Shown here piece after piece: positions 1 through 8,563 of a stretch of 64,000 nucleotides of DNA. The stretch lies in the NCBI GenBank assembly GCA_934426825.1, contig CAKRYI010000010.1:1-64000 (forward strand). Reading direction: 5' to 3'. Position numbers and translations under genes: made by a program. Each line of letters begins with the position of its first letter. Position 1 is the first letter of the stretch. The DNA is from an uncultured Acetatifactor sp. GTDB lineage: Bacteria > Bacillota > Clostridia > Lachnospirales > Lachnospiraceae. The notes under the pieces are model-generated. The model was given only the letters and a program-made list of their open reading frames with translations, was not told where the DNA came from and made no database searches.

Positions 1-39
1 TCAAGGTTCTGTGTTGCTGTTCTCAGCGGCAACTCTGAT

Positions 40-68
40 ATAATATCATATGTCGTTCGCTCTGTCAA
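40..68 (-). promoter_or_regulatory. Sigma-A promoter P2, probably of the same rRNA operon
   Basis: Minus-strand TTGACA (63-68) and TATTAT (40-45) with a 17 bp spacer. The downstream sequence (positions 34 to 1) reads as a noncoding leader that ends in a boxA-like GAACCTTGA. Together with P1 it suggests a very strong stable-RNA promoter; the RNA gene itself would lie left of the window. Confidence 0.75.
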
Positions 69-144
69 CAACTTTTTAAAACTTTTTTCGACTTTTTTCA
101 AAGTCATTTTGTTGTTTTCGGTGTTTTCCTCAACAACGAATCTG

Positions 145-173
145 AGTATACCATTCCAATCTGTACTTGTCAA
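145..173 (-). promoter_or_regulatory. Sigma-A promoter P1, probably of an rRNA operon leaving the window
   Basis: Minus-strand TTGACA (168-173) and TATACT (145-150) are separated by 17 bp. This is the upstream member of a tandem pair with the promoter at 40-68. No protein-coding frame follows before position 1. Tandem near-consensus promoters followed by a leader ending in GAACCTTGA are typical of Clostridia rRNA operons, so transcription of a 16S gene leftward is inferred. Confidence 0.75.
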
Positions 174-222
174 CACTAAAAATCAATTTTTTTGCAATTT
201 TTTACACAATTTCATTTTTATC

Positions 223-246
223 AAAAAAGAACCCCCACCGGGATTC
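223..246 (-). terminator. Rho-independent terminator
   Basis: On the minus strand a 7 bp stem (GAATCCC with GGGGTTC, one G-T pair) around a GGTG loop is followed by six T. It sits just after the stop of the small gene at 263-490 and insulates it from the rRNA-type promoters. Confidence 0.8.
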
Positions 247-262
247 TTTTCCGCCTCCGCCA

Positions 263-490
263 TCAGTTCTCCATCCATGGCTCAACGTCCTTGAGTGACT
301 TTGCCTGTGTGATTGCCAAAAGCTCCACATTGCAGTTCATAATCTTTCCCACAATATAGGCAGCCAGTCCTGCAGCCATAATTACCAGTTCCAATGTATA
401 GTTCTTCCAATTTATCCCTATATCGGCAAAACCTACACTTTCTGAAACAAGCAGAACAATCATGGCTACAAAAGACACCATTCCCATCAT
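263..490 (-). CDS. Small membrane protein of unknown function, possibly a remnant
   Basis: A 75-residue protein with two hydrophobic segments (about residues 1-22 and 31-48) and a polar C-terminus. I do not recognise the family. The start at 490 has only a poor ribosome binding site. A 13-codon frame at 534-493 with a good GGGAG site ends 2 bases before this ATG, so the gene may be translated by coupling to that leader peptide, or the two pieces may be a gene broken by a frameshift. A clear terminator follows. Function unknown. Confidence 0.45.
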   Translation of the reverse strand: MMGMVSFVAMIVLLVSESVGFADIGINWKNYTLELVIMAAGLAAYIVGKIMNCNVELLAITQAKSLKDVEPWMEN

Positions 491-649
491 TTTTAACCAT
501 TATCATAGTTTTTGAACAAAAAATGGATTCTCATTTGTATGTCTCCCTCATAATTTCCCTATCTCATTTTTCTATCTGTTGCTACACACGTTTTCGTTGC
601 ACACATTTTCATAGAAACTCCGTTGCAGTAACCCCTGCCATTAACAGTC

Positions 650-1402
650 CTACTGTAACTGAACCGTATACATATTGGTGTTATTTGATAACTGTAGCGT
701 CACCGTAGACAGATTTGCCGCCGTATCTTCATCCAGTTCGGCTAACAATACCGCCTCCACATTCTCGCCCGCAGCAACCGTTGCTCGGTAGGTGGACAGA
801 TCGTTCATCAGCATTGTCACAAGTGCGCCGCGGGTTACACTGCCGTTTACCTTTATCCGAATGGCTGTACTCTGGGAAAGGATATCCACAAGCTGCCCAT
901 CCTGTGTCTGATTGCTGATATTGAATTTGAGGACAAGCAGTTTTTTTCCTGCAGCCGCATCCAGTGTAAAATAATCACTCTCTGAACTATTCTCAGGGTA
1001 ACTGTCACAAACCTCGCTGCCCGTATAGGAAACCGTCACTCCCTCCGGCAGTCCGAAAAATGCCCCTATCGTTCCTACCGTATTGCTTACAGTCTCCTCC
1101 CCTGCCATAATTTCAGGGGTCTCCTCAACCGTATCTTTATTTTCCGCCTCCTGCCGAAGCATCTCCTGCAATTCGTCCCTTTCCTTTATGGCAAGCAGCT
1201 TCTGGATTCTCTCCTCCACCTGCTCGTACGGAACCAGACGACTTCTGTTGTTGGCGTCATAGCGAAGCAGCGTCAGCCCCGCATACTCCCCTATCGTCCA
1301 TTCCTGCTCCGGCGTCATATCCGGCATATTACTTCCGCATCCGGTCAGCAAAGTGACAATCGCCGTTGCCGCAGCAAATCCCTTAATATAATCTCGCTTC
1401 AT
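650..1402 (-). CDS. Predicted lipoprotein, DUF4352-like C-terminal domain
   Basis: A 250-residue secreted protein. The N-terminus has a lysine/arginine start, a hydrophobic stretch and an LLTGC lipobox, so it should be a lipid-anchored surface protein. Residues about 30-100 are charged and probably helical. The C-terminal half (beta-rich, with a KLLVLKFNISNQ-like strand) resembles the immunoglobulin-like DUF4352/telomeric-repeat-like folds of Gram-positive lipoproteins; that match is tentative. The ATG at 1402 is chosen because GGAG lies 5 bases upstream; a GTG 6 bases earlier has no usable spacing. It follows the DUF2339-like gene by 32 bp, so the two are probably co-transcribed. Confidence 0.75.
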   Translation of the reverse strand: MKRDYIKGFAAATAIVTLLTGCGSNMPDMTPEQEWTIGEYAGLTLLRYDANNRSRLVPYEQVEERIQKLLAIKERDELQEMLRQEAENKDTVEETPEIMAGEETVSNTVGTIGAFFGLPEGVTVSYTGSEVCDSYPENSSESDYFTLDAAAGKKLLVLKFNISNQTQDGQLVDILSQSTAIRIKVNGSVTRGALVTMLMNDLSTYRATVAAGENVEAVLLAELDEDTAANLSTVTLQLSNNTNMYTVQLQ

Positions 1403-1434
1403 AGGCACTCCAATCCTATTTTATCTTTACCGCA

Positions 1435-3738
1435 TTACTTTGAATGGTTGCTTCTTTTCTCAAGAATAATATAAATTGCGGCAATAATCAATGCAATAAT
1501 TCCAACTATGAAGAATAAAATTGTTTTTTGCAGAGTCGGAGCCTTAAAGAAATCATAAAGCACCAGTTTTCCGCACACAATCAATGCCAAAACCAGACCA
1601 TATAGCCGCACTGCCTTTCTTTCCCTGACAAATCCGATTCCCACACAGGTAAGCGCAATCGCCATCAACAGAATACTGTTGACAAAGGGCATGGTTGTTT
1701 TGAAAATCAATGCCATGTATGTCAAAAATACGGCAAGCACCATATATTTTCCCTTGAAATTCATGTGGCACTGTTCCTGTAAGGTAAACACAATCGTGGC
1801 AATTCCGAATATCAGCATGCACAAATAGGTAATGTACGCATTCCGGTATATGGGATTGGTTAACATTAAGAAACACACTGCCTGTCCCAGCAACGCAAGG
1901 ATATTGTATATCAGTATGTTTTTACCCTGCCACCGTTTCACATGATTAAAGGCAAGGATACCCGCCAGCAGGATTCCCACCGCCACCGGAAGTTTTAACA
2001 CCGTCGGCAGATAAAGAACCGCCTGTATTGCCAGTGCCGCCGTCAAGACGCTTTCAAACGCAGTCTGCCAGTAATGAATGAAAAGTATGGAAAGAATCGC
2101 TCCCAGCAGTAAAATGCCGGCTACCACCATGACTTCCACATCCCCGCTCACTGGGAAAAGCTGTGCCTGTTCATCAAGCAGCAGAATACCTACCCATACC
2201 GTCAGCACCATATCATCCACTTTATAGGTAACAGCGTTCTTCTTTCGTAAAGTGATTACCTTCGTTGCCACCAAGAATACCAGCAGGCAAACTGCCCCCG
2301 GAATATTGCTGTCAAAGAAAATGCTCATCCATACCGCCATAAATGTCATTCCGGTATAAATATGCTGTACACCATCCACCTTGCAAAGTTTCATCACCAG
2401 TATAGCAATAAGGTGCACCACGCAGACTGCCACCAGCATGATGGAGTCCAATCCAAACCACAATGAGGCTTCTTCCCCACCGATAACCATAATCGGCAGC
2501 ATAAACGCAAAGAGAACATTTGCCATATGGTAAAAAGTAATGGCAGTCACCCGTGCGCTTCCGTCCTGCTGCCATGCAAATTGTCTTCCCAGTAAAAATT
2601 GATGAACCAGTAACATTCCCACTGCCAGAAGTCCTATCTGCCACGGCTCTGCGGATTCGTTATATGTAAAAATAACGGCGTACACAAATGTGAAAACCGC
2701 ATTGACTGCCATGTGCGTAATATTGAAAGCGGTCCGATATTTCTTAATCGGAAAAAGTACAAACACCAAGTTCATTGCCAATACAAGTGCTATCAGTACG
2801 GGTGACAGTGTCATATTCCACTCTATATTTTCCACCGCAAGGAAGCACAGGAAGCCTCCCAGCAATCCGACAATACGATACACTATCGCATCTCTTTTTC
2901 TGCTGAGTGCGACCGTTCCGCCGGCAATAGCCACGGTGATTCCAAGAGTAATCCACTCGTCCGTAAACGAATTCTTCAGAGCGTCCCCGAACAAATGCCA
3001 CCTGCCGTAGCAGATAAGCGTGGTAAGGAACAGACCTCCTAACGCTATCGACGTAAATACTTTTCCAAGCATGGGCAGCTTGCGGTATACCAAAAGTTCC
3101 GACACTGCCAGTGTAATGGCACAGACTGTATAGAGGCAGATTCCCTTGCCGAGATTTCCCGCCAGTGTCATACCCAGTGTAACCAGCGCCGCTAAAATAA
3201 AGACGCCTCCCACAATGCTGAGCACCAATGCTCCAATGGTAAATTCCGTCTGCTTCGGTTTTGCGGCAACAGTTCCCGCATATACTGCCTGCACAGGCTG
3301 TCCGCCCGCGGGTGCTGCATATGCTACCTGTGTTGCCCGTCCGGCTCCCGGCTGTTTTGCAGGCTCATCCAACAGGTTGAAATATTCACTCTGCGCTTCC
3401 GGCTGCACCGGCTGGGACTGTACCATCTGCTGTACCGGCTGTGGTTGCACTGCCTGCGCTTGCGCCATTCCCGGCTGTACCGGCTGTGACTGCACTGCCT
3501 GCGGCTGTCCCCCGGCTCCCCACGGCTGATATTGCACCGCATTTACCCTCTCGTATATGGCACAATTCCGTTTCAATTCCTCCGCCAGTAAATCCGCCTG
3601 ATATTTCTGCTGAATCAGTCTCTGCCGAAATCCACGCAGATAATTGGCAAAGTTTTCGTCCCTTGTCTCTGTCAAAAGACGGTTTACTTTATCTTCCAGC
3701 TCCTCCAATAATCCTCTGTTCTCTCCAAACCCGTTCAA
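1435..3738 (-). CDS. DUF2339-like polytopic membrane protein
   Basis: A 767-residue protein. Residues 1-55 look like a coiled coil, residues about 56-115 are a Gln/Pro/Val repeat tract (units like QPVQ and QSQPVQP), and the rest is a long series of about 18-20 hydrophobic segments ending in a basic tail. This architecture fits the DUF2339 family of predicted membrane proteins, whose biochemical role is not established. The start is a TTG at 3738, supported by GAGGGAG six bases upstream. It follows hflX by 21 bp and precedes the lipoprotein gene, suggesting an operon hflX - membrane protein - lipoprotein. Confidence 0.75.
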   Translation of the reverse strand: MNGFGENRGLLEELEDKVNRLLTETRDENFANYLRGFRQRLIQQKYQADLLAEELKRNCAIYERVNAVQYQPWGAGGQPQAVQSQPVQPGMAQAQAVQPQPVQQMVQSQPVQPEAQSEYFNLLDEPAKQPGAGRATQVAYAAPAGGQPVQAVYAGTVAAKPKQTEFTIGALVLSIVGGVFILAALVTLGMTLAGNLGKGICLYTVCAITLAVSELLVYRKLPMLGKVFTSIALGGLFLTTLICYGRWHLFGDALKNSFTDEWITLGITVAIAGGTVALSRKRDAIVYRIVGLLGGFLCFLAVENIEWNMTLSPVLIALVLAMNLVFVLFPIKKYRTAFNITHMAVNAVFTFVYAVIFTYNESAEPWQIGLLAVGMLLVHQFLLGRQFAWQQDGSARVTAITFYHMANVLFAFMLPIMVIGGEEASLWFGLDSIMLVAVCVVHLIAILVMKLCKVDGVQHIYTGMTFMAVWMSIFFDSNIPGAVCLLVFLVATKVITLRKKNAVTYKVDDMVLTVWVGILLLDEQAQLFPVSGDVEVMVVAGILLLGAILSILFIHYWQTAFESVLTAALAIQAVLYLPTVLKLPVAVGILLAGILAFNHVKRWQGKNILIYNILALLGQAVCFLMLTNPIYRNAYITYLCMLIFGIATIVFTLQEQCHMNFKGKYMVLAVFLTYMALIFKTTMPFVNSILLMAIALTCVGIGFVRERKAVRLYGLVLALIVCGKLVLYDFFKAPTLQKTILFFIVGIIALIIAAIYIILEKRSNHSK

Positions 3739-3759
3739 CTCTCGCTCCCTCTTTTCCTT

Positions 3760-5067
3760 TTATCTTTTTCTAAATATAGCATATCTGTACGCATCTTGGC
3801 TATAGCAATTTGCATAGAGATAAATTCCGTCCTCACGGTATTCCTTTTCCAAAATCGTTGCGTTTTCCATAAGATAAGAAGCAGCACCTGCCTTATCATA
3901 AGGAATCAGAAATTCACAATTCACATGGTTCCGATAAACCTTATTCTTAATCAGCCCCAGCAGCTCCTCCAGCCCGACACCGTTTGCCGCCGAAAGATAA
4001 ATCTGATTTTCCCGAACCTTCGGCAGTTCTTTCATATTACATTTATCTGCCTTATTGTATACTACAATCTGCGGAATATCGCCCGCTTCCAGTTCTTTCA
4101 GTGTCTCCTCCGTCACCTTCATCTGCTGTCTGTAATTTTCATCCGAGAAATCAACTACCTGAACAAGCAAATCCGCATAACGGACCTCCTCCAACGTCGA
4201 GCGGAACGCCTGCACCAGCCCATGAGGCAGTTTATGGATAAATCCTACCGTATCCGCCAAAAAGAACGGCTTATTGTCTCCGGTATCAATGCTTCGGACA
4301 CTGGTTTCCAGTGTGGCAAAAAGCATATCCTTTTCCAGTACCGTTTTCTCCGGTCCGTTGCCGTAAGCGTCCACCATCCGGTTCAGTATGGTGGATTTCC
4401 CTGCGTTTGTATAGCCGACCAGTGCCACCTGCGGCGTGCGGGACGCATTTCTCCTCTTTCGCTGGGTCATACGGGACGCGGCAATCACCTGCAATTCCTT
4501 TTTCAGTTCACTGATGCGATGCTCAATCTTTCGTCTGTCCAGTTCCAGTTTTTTCTCGCCCGCTCCTTTGTTGCTCATGCTTCCGCTGGCGCCGCCCTGA
4601 CGGCTCAGCGCTTCATTCATTCCCACCAGCCGTGGAAGCATATATTGCAGCCTTGCCGTCTCCACCTGCAGTTTTGCCTCTCTCGTCTTTGCCCGCAGCG
4701 CAAAAATATCAAGAATCAGATTGGTTCTGTCAAAAACGGGCAGTTCCAGTTCTCTTCCCAGATTGCGCACCTGCGAGGGGGACAGCGCATTGTCAAAAAC
4801 CACTTCCTCCGCCTCACAGTCTGCGGCGTATTCTCTCACCTCATGCACCTTACCGGTTCCGATATACAAAGCCTTGTTCACCATTTCCAGCCTCTGGGTG
4901 ATAATTCCGACCACTTCTCTCTCCGCAGCCTCCGCAAGACTTTTCAGTTCCTCCATGGAACGTTCAAAATCGTCCTCCTCCCCGGTGTCCACACCCACAA
5001 GCAGTACCCTGACTTTTCTTTCTTCTGTTAATTGTTCTGTTGTCTGCTCCAATTCGTCTTTCCTCAT
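3760..5067 (-). CDS. hflX: GTPase HflX, ribosome-associated
   Basis: A 435-residue GTPase. The N-terminal HflX domain contains the family signature around residues 70-180 (ALYIGTGKV, ALSPSQVRNL, then the R-rich SRQGGASGSMSNKGAGE glycine segment), followed by a coiled coil and a G domain with GYTNAGKST (G1), DTVGF (G3) and NKAD (G4). HflX binds the 50S subunit and helps split stalled or hibernating ribosomes; that is family knowledge. Length is normal. It starts 14 bp after the end of the sensor kinase gene. Confidence 0.96.
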   Translation of the reverse strand: MRKDELEQTTEQLTEERKVRVLLVGVDTGEEDDFERSMEELKSLAEAAEREVVGIITQRLEMVNKALYIGTGKVHEVREYAADCEAEEVVFDNALSPSQVRNLGRELELPVFDRTNLILDIFALRAKTREAKLQVETARLQYMLPRLVGMNEALSRQGGASGSMSNKGAGEKKLELDRRKIEHRISELKKELQVIAASRMTQRKRRNASRTPQVALVGYTNAGKSTILNRMVDAYGNGPEKTVLEKDMLFATLETSVRSIDTGDNKPFFLADTVGFIHKLPHGLVQAFRSTLEEVRYADLLVQVVDFSDENYRQQMKVTEETLKELEAGDIPQIVVYNKADKCNMKELPKVRENQIYLSAANGVGLEELLGLIKNKVYRNHVNCEFLIPYDKAGAASYLMENATILEKEYREDGIYLYANCYSQDAYRYAIFRKR

Positions 5068-5081
5068 AATCCATTCATCGG

Positions 5082-6554
5082 TTATGCCATTTCCAGTTCA
5101 AACCAGAATAACACCCCGTTATCAAAATTTTCCACTCCATACTGCTGGTTCATGGAATCCATAATTGCCTTTACAATGGACAAGCCCACACCGCTTCCGC
5201 CGTACTCACGGGTTCTTGCTTTATCCACCTTATAAAATTTCTCCCAGATATGTTCCACCGAATCCGCCGGAATAGGTGTGCCTGTGTTAAATACGCAGAC
5301 ACGCACTTTACCGTCCTTCTGTTCCAGTTTTACGTCAATCAGCTTTTCTCCAGCACAATGGTTTACTGCGTTGGAAAAATAGTTCATGAACACTTCTTCT
5401 GTCTTAAATTCGTCCGCCCAGACAAACATCGGAGCATAGTCATCCATCCGCACACTGATTTCATTCTGTTTTGTCAGGATTGCCGCCGACTGGATATAGT
5501 TTTTAATCAGCGCCACCAAATCAAACCGCTCCATGTCCACAACGTCATTGCCAAATTCCAGCTGGTTCAGGGTGAGCAGTTTTTTCACCATGTTATTCAT
5601 CTTCGCCGCTTCATCCATAATGACCTCGCAGTAAAAATTCCGACTCTCCGGGGCATCATTAATCCCCTCATGCAGCCCTTCGGCGTACCCCTGAATCAGG
5701 GCAATCGGGGTCTTTAATTCATGGGACACGTTGGATAAAAACTCCTTGCGCATCTCATCGATTTCTTCTTTTTTCTCAATATCTTTTTTCAGCTCATTAT
5801 TCGCTGTTTTCAGCTCCGAAATTGCCTGCTCTAAAGACAGGGACAGCTTGTTAATATTTTCTCCCAAAAGGTCAATTTCGTTGTGCGCTTTTCCCTGATA
5901 TTTCGCATCAAAATCCAGATGAACCATGCGCTCCGAAATAGTGTTGAGTTCCAGAATAGGCTTAGTGATTTTGCGGGAAGTGCACCATATAATGATTCCC
6001 CCCGCAAGCACGCCCATACAGCCGACATAGGTAAAAAATCTTTTTGCGATTGCCGCACTCTCCTGAATACTTTCAATCGGAGTTCTCAAGATAAAGGAAA
6101 TACCGGTATTCAGCCGTCCGAACATTTCCAGCGATTCATTTCCGGTGGTGCCGGTTTTTTGAAGCCAGCAATCCTCTCCCTGCTCCAAAAGCGTCACGTT
6201 ATCCGTGTAGACTCCAAAAACATAACCTATCAGTCTCTGTTCCAGTTCTTTTCCGCCGTTTCCGGAATAGTATTTCACTTGGGAGTTAGCATCCATAATA
6301 CAGATTGTCAGATTGTATTTTCTACATATGCCGTCTAATTCCTTCACAAATTCAACGGAACCGTAACTGTCACTGTTGGCAGCCTGCTTAATCGTCTCAT
6401 AAGCATCGTAAATCACTTTCTTTTTACTCTGCATATAATACTGACCCAAAAACAACGTATTTACGAGCCAGCACATCAGAATCACACCCGACATAAGCCC
6501 TATGAAAATCAAAGAAAACTGCCTTCTGATAGAAGGTCTGATTCCATGTTTCAT
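5082..6554 (-). CDS. Membrane sensor histidine kinase
   Basis: A 490-residue two-component kinase. Two transmembrane segments (about 12-36 and 173-192) enclose an extracytoplasmic sensor of about 135 residues; then come HAMP (about 190-245), a coiled coil, HisKA with the phospho-accepting His278 in NVSHELKTP, and an ATPase domain with NYFSNAVNH (N box) and GGSGVGLSIVK (G2 box). The ATG at 6554 is used because GGGAG lies 8 bases upstream; the frame is open 32 codons further but would run into the chemoreceptor gene's end. The probable partner is the OmpR-type regulator at 8564-9241, separated from it by the chemoreceptor gene. Confidence 0.93.
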   Translation of the reverse strand: MKHGIRPSIRRQFSLIFIGLMSGVILMCWLVNTLFLGQYYMQSKKKVIYDAYETIKQAANSDSYGSVEFVKELDGICRKYNLTICIMDANSQVKYYSGNGGKELEQRLIGYVFGVYTDNVTLLEQGEDCWLQKTGTTGNESLEMFGRLNTGISFILRTPIESIQESAAIAKRFFTYVGCMGVLAGGIIIWCTSRKITKPILELNTISERMVHLDFDAKYQGKAHNEIDLLGENINKLSLSLEQAISELKTANNELKKDIEKKEEIDEMRKEFLSNVSHELKTPIALIQGYAEGLHEGINDAPESRNFYCEVIMDEAAKMNNMVKKLLTLNQLEFGNDVVDMERFDLVALIKNYIQSAAILTKQNEISVRMDDYAPMFVWADEFKTEEVFMNYFSNAVNHCAGEKLIDVKLEQKDGKVRVCVFNTGTPIPADSVEHIWEKFYKVDKARTREYGGSGVGLSIVKAIMDSMNQQYGVENFDNGVLFWFELEMA

Positions 6555-6627
6555 GTTATCATCTCCCAAATTCAATTTAAGGGGAGTAGTCCGATATGCC
6601 ACTCCCCCGTTCAATCCCAAATCTCTT

Positions 6628-8307
6628 TTATTCAACTTTGAAAATTGCAATTACATTTTCCAGTTTTGCGACCAGTTCATTAATACTCTTCGTCTTTTCG
6701 CTGATGGTGTTTATATCTGTCACCATATTCTGAATACTTGCGGTAACCTCCTCATTGCTTGCCGCATTTTCCTCACTCAAAGCACTCAAATCCTCTACCC
6801 TGCCGGTAATATTATCCTTGCTGCTGTCCAAGGTTTCTGTACGGCCGCTGATATTTTCAATCTGCTCTAAGCTCTTTGTAATCTCCTGATTCAGTTCCTC
6901 AAAACTTCTCTGTGTCTCGCTTATCTTCTGCTGCTCTTCATCAATAATCTGCTTGATTTCATCCGCAAGCTCCACACTCTTGCTGGACTGTTCAAATATT
7001 TCTTTTGCAATTTTGTCAATCTGGTCAGCACCCTGACTGGACTGCTCGGAAAGCTGACGGATATTCTCTGCCACAACAGCGAATCCTCTTCCCGCTTCAC
7101 CGGCTCTTGCCGCCTCGATACTTGCATTTAAGCTCAGCAGCTTTGTCTGATTGGTAATGGACTGAATGAACTCTACCGCCTCGTTTATCTTTTCAATACT
7201 CTCATTGGTGGAGTTAATCTGTTCACTAATATCATTTACGGCACGCACGGATTTGTGACTGCTGTCCATGACATCACTCATAGATTTCTTCGCCGTTTCG
7301 TTTACTTTGGAAATGGATTCGGAACTCTTGCCAAGCGTCTCCACATGGTCTGCTATAGAATTGATATTCTGCCCCATATCCATAATTTCATGATTCACAT
7401 TCTGGACATTCTCTGCCATACTTACCGATGCAGTTGCCAGTTCTTCCACTGCCTCGTTTATCTGTCCGGCACTGCTGTTTAAGTGGTCGCTCAATTCGTC
7501 CACTTCATCCACACTGCCTGCCAAATCTCTGGCGGAATCCTTGGTATCCAGCACAATTTGCTTTAAATTTTCCTTTATTTTATTGGCTGCATGAATCAGC
7601 ATATGTGTCTCGGCAATAGCAGATTTTGCTTTTATCTCTTCCGAAAGATTGCCGTCCGCTATCACTTCCATGCTCTCTGCAACACTCTCAAGGGGGGTTC
7701 TTACCTTGAATGCCACAAAAAGCATAACCACGCCAAACGCAACCAATAACACAGCATCAATCACGTACATCTTATTTGCAAGTGCGGAAGCCGCATCATT
7801 CACTATGGAAGCCTTTTCCCCCGCAAATGCCATTCCTATCACATCACCCTCTTCGGACCGGACGGGCATATAATATACATAATAACTGATTCCGTTTATT
7901 TTTATATTCTTATCTCTGTAATCGTTGCCGGCTTTCACACGTTCCCACACTTTGCTGTCCGCCTGTGTATCCTCAATACGCTCTCCCTGTTCGTTTTTGA
8001 TGGACGTCAAATATCTGGTGTCGCCTTCAAAAAACGTAAGCTCAATGTCTGAATTTTTCAATGAATCAATAAATTCATAGCTGACATCATCTTTGCACAG
8101 AATATTTTCCCGAATATCCCATGTAAAATACTGCTCCACGGAAATAGCGCATGCCTGCAGACGGGAATAGGTACTCTCCTCTAAATTGCTCTCCAGCTGT
8201 TTTGCCGCCAACACTGTGAGGATAACTCCTATCGTCACCATAGGAATATATCCTATCATTAAAATTGTGCTTAAAAAACTTAGTCCCTTAGATTTTCTCT
8301 TCTTCAT
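6628..8307 (-). CDS. Methyl-accepting chemotaxis protein
   Basis: A 559-residue chemoreceptor. A transmembrane segment (about 9-33), an extracytoplasmic single-Cache-like sensor (to about 180), a second transmembrane segment (about 183-203), a HAMP region and a long helical signalling domain. The conserved hairpin is visible: NQTKLLSLNASIEAARAGE followed by GRGFAVVAENIRQLSEQSS. Receptors of this class control CheA/CheW; no che or flagellar gene is in the window. It has its own promoter (8481-8509) and a structured leader. Sitting between a response regulator and a histidine kinase gene, it may share their stimulus. Confidence 0.93.
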   Translation of the reverse strand: MKKRKSKGLSFLSTILMIGYIPMVTIGVILTVLAAKQLESNLEESTYSRLQACAISVEQYFTWDIRENILCKDDVSYEFIDSLKNSDIELTFFEGDTRYLTSIKNEQGERIEDTQADSKVWERVKAGNDYRDKNIKINGISYYVYYMPVRSEEGDVIGMAFAGEKASIVNDAASALANKMYVIDAVLLVAFGVVMLFVAFKVRTPLESVAESMEVIADGNLSEEIKAKSAIAETHMLIHAANKIKENLKQIVLDTKDSARDLAGSVDEVDELSDHLNSSAGQINEAVEELATASVSMAENVQNVNHEIMDMGQNINSIADHVETLGKSSESISKVNETAKKSMSDVMDSSHKSVRAVNDISEQINSTNESIEKINEAVEFIQSITNQTKLLSLNASIEAARAGEAGRGFAVVAENIRQLSEQSSQGADQIDKIAKEIFEQSSKSVELADEIKQIIDEEQQKISETQRSFEELNQEITKSLEQIENISGRTETLDSSKDNITGRVEDLSALSEENAASNEEVTASIQNMVTDINTISEKTKSINELVAKLENVIAIFKVE

Positions 8308-8340
8308 CTCAATTCCCTCTCTTTGGTTACAAATTAATTA

Positions 8341-8489
8341 AGAATGATTATACCATGAGCGTAGAAAAGGAAGCGTCCCGCAGGGACATTTTCTTTTCAA
8401 GCCATGGCTTTGTATAATCCGCCATGAAATGGCGGCAAGACGGCTTCCCTTGCCGGTTTGACTTCTACGACAGTAGAATGATTATACCA
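8341..8489 (-). repeat. Structured leader element flanked by 15 bp direct repeats
   Basis: Identical AGAATGATTATACCA copies lie at 8341-8355 and 8475-8489. The 119 bp between them fold, read on the minus strand, into nested stems: an outer CGTAGAA/TTCTACG pair, a GGAAGC-GTC/GACGCTTCC pair with one bulge, GGCAAG/CTTGCC, CCGCCAT/ATGGCGG, AAGCC/GGCTT and GTCCC/GGGAC. The predicted transcription start (A at 8474) is the first base of the element, so it forms the 5' end of the chemoreceptor mRNA. It could be a cis-regulatory RNA or a miniature palindromic element that duplicated the -10 region. Confidence 0.6.
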
Positions 8490-8509
8490 CAAACAGAAAG
8501 AATTGACAA
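8481..8509 (-). promoter_or_regulatory. Sigma-A promoter of the chemoreceptor gene
   Basis: TTGTCA (8504-8509) and TATAAT (8481-8486, with extended TG) with a 17 bp spacer on the minus strand. A second TATAAT at 8347-8352, in the other direct repeat, lacks a convincing -35. Confidence 0.75.
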
Positions 8510-8563
8510 ATCAATGAGCATTTCTTTTGCAAAATTTCGATTTCAAATCTGCCATTTCCAGAC

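Noticed and set aside
3796..5031. 411-codon plus-strand frame
   Set aside because: Exactly antisense to hflX; it is a codon-bias shadow with no ribosome site and no recognisable protein.
8356..8474. c-di-GMP riboswitch upstream of the chemoreceptor
   Set aside because: The characteristic GGGACGCAAAGCC-type core of the GEMM aptamer is not present on either strand.
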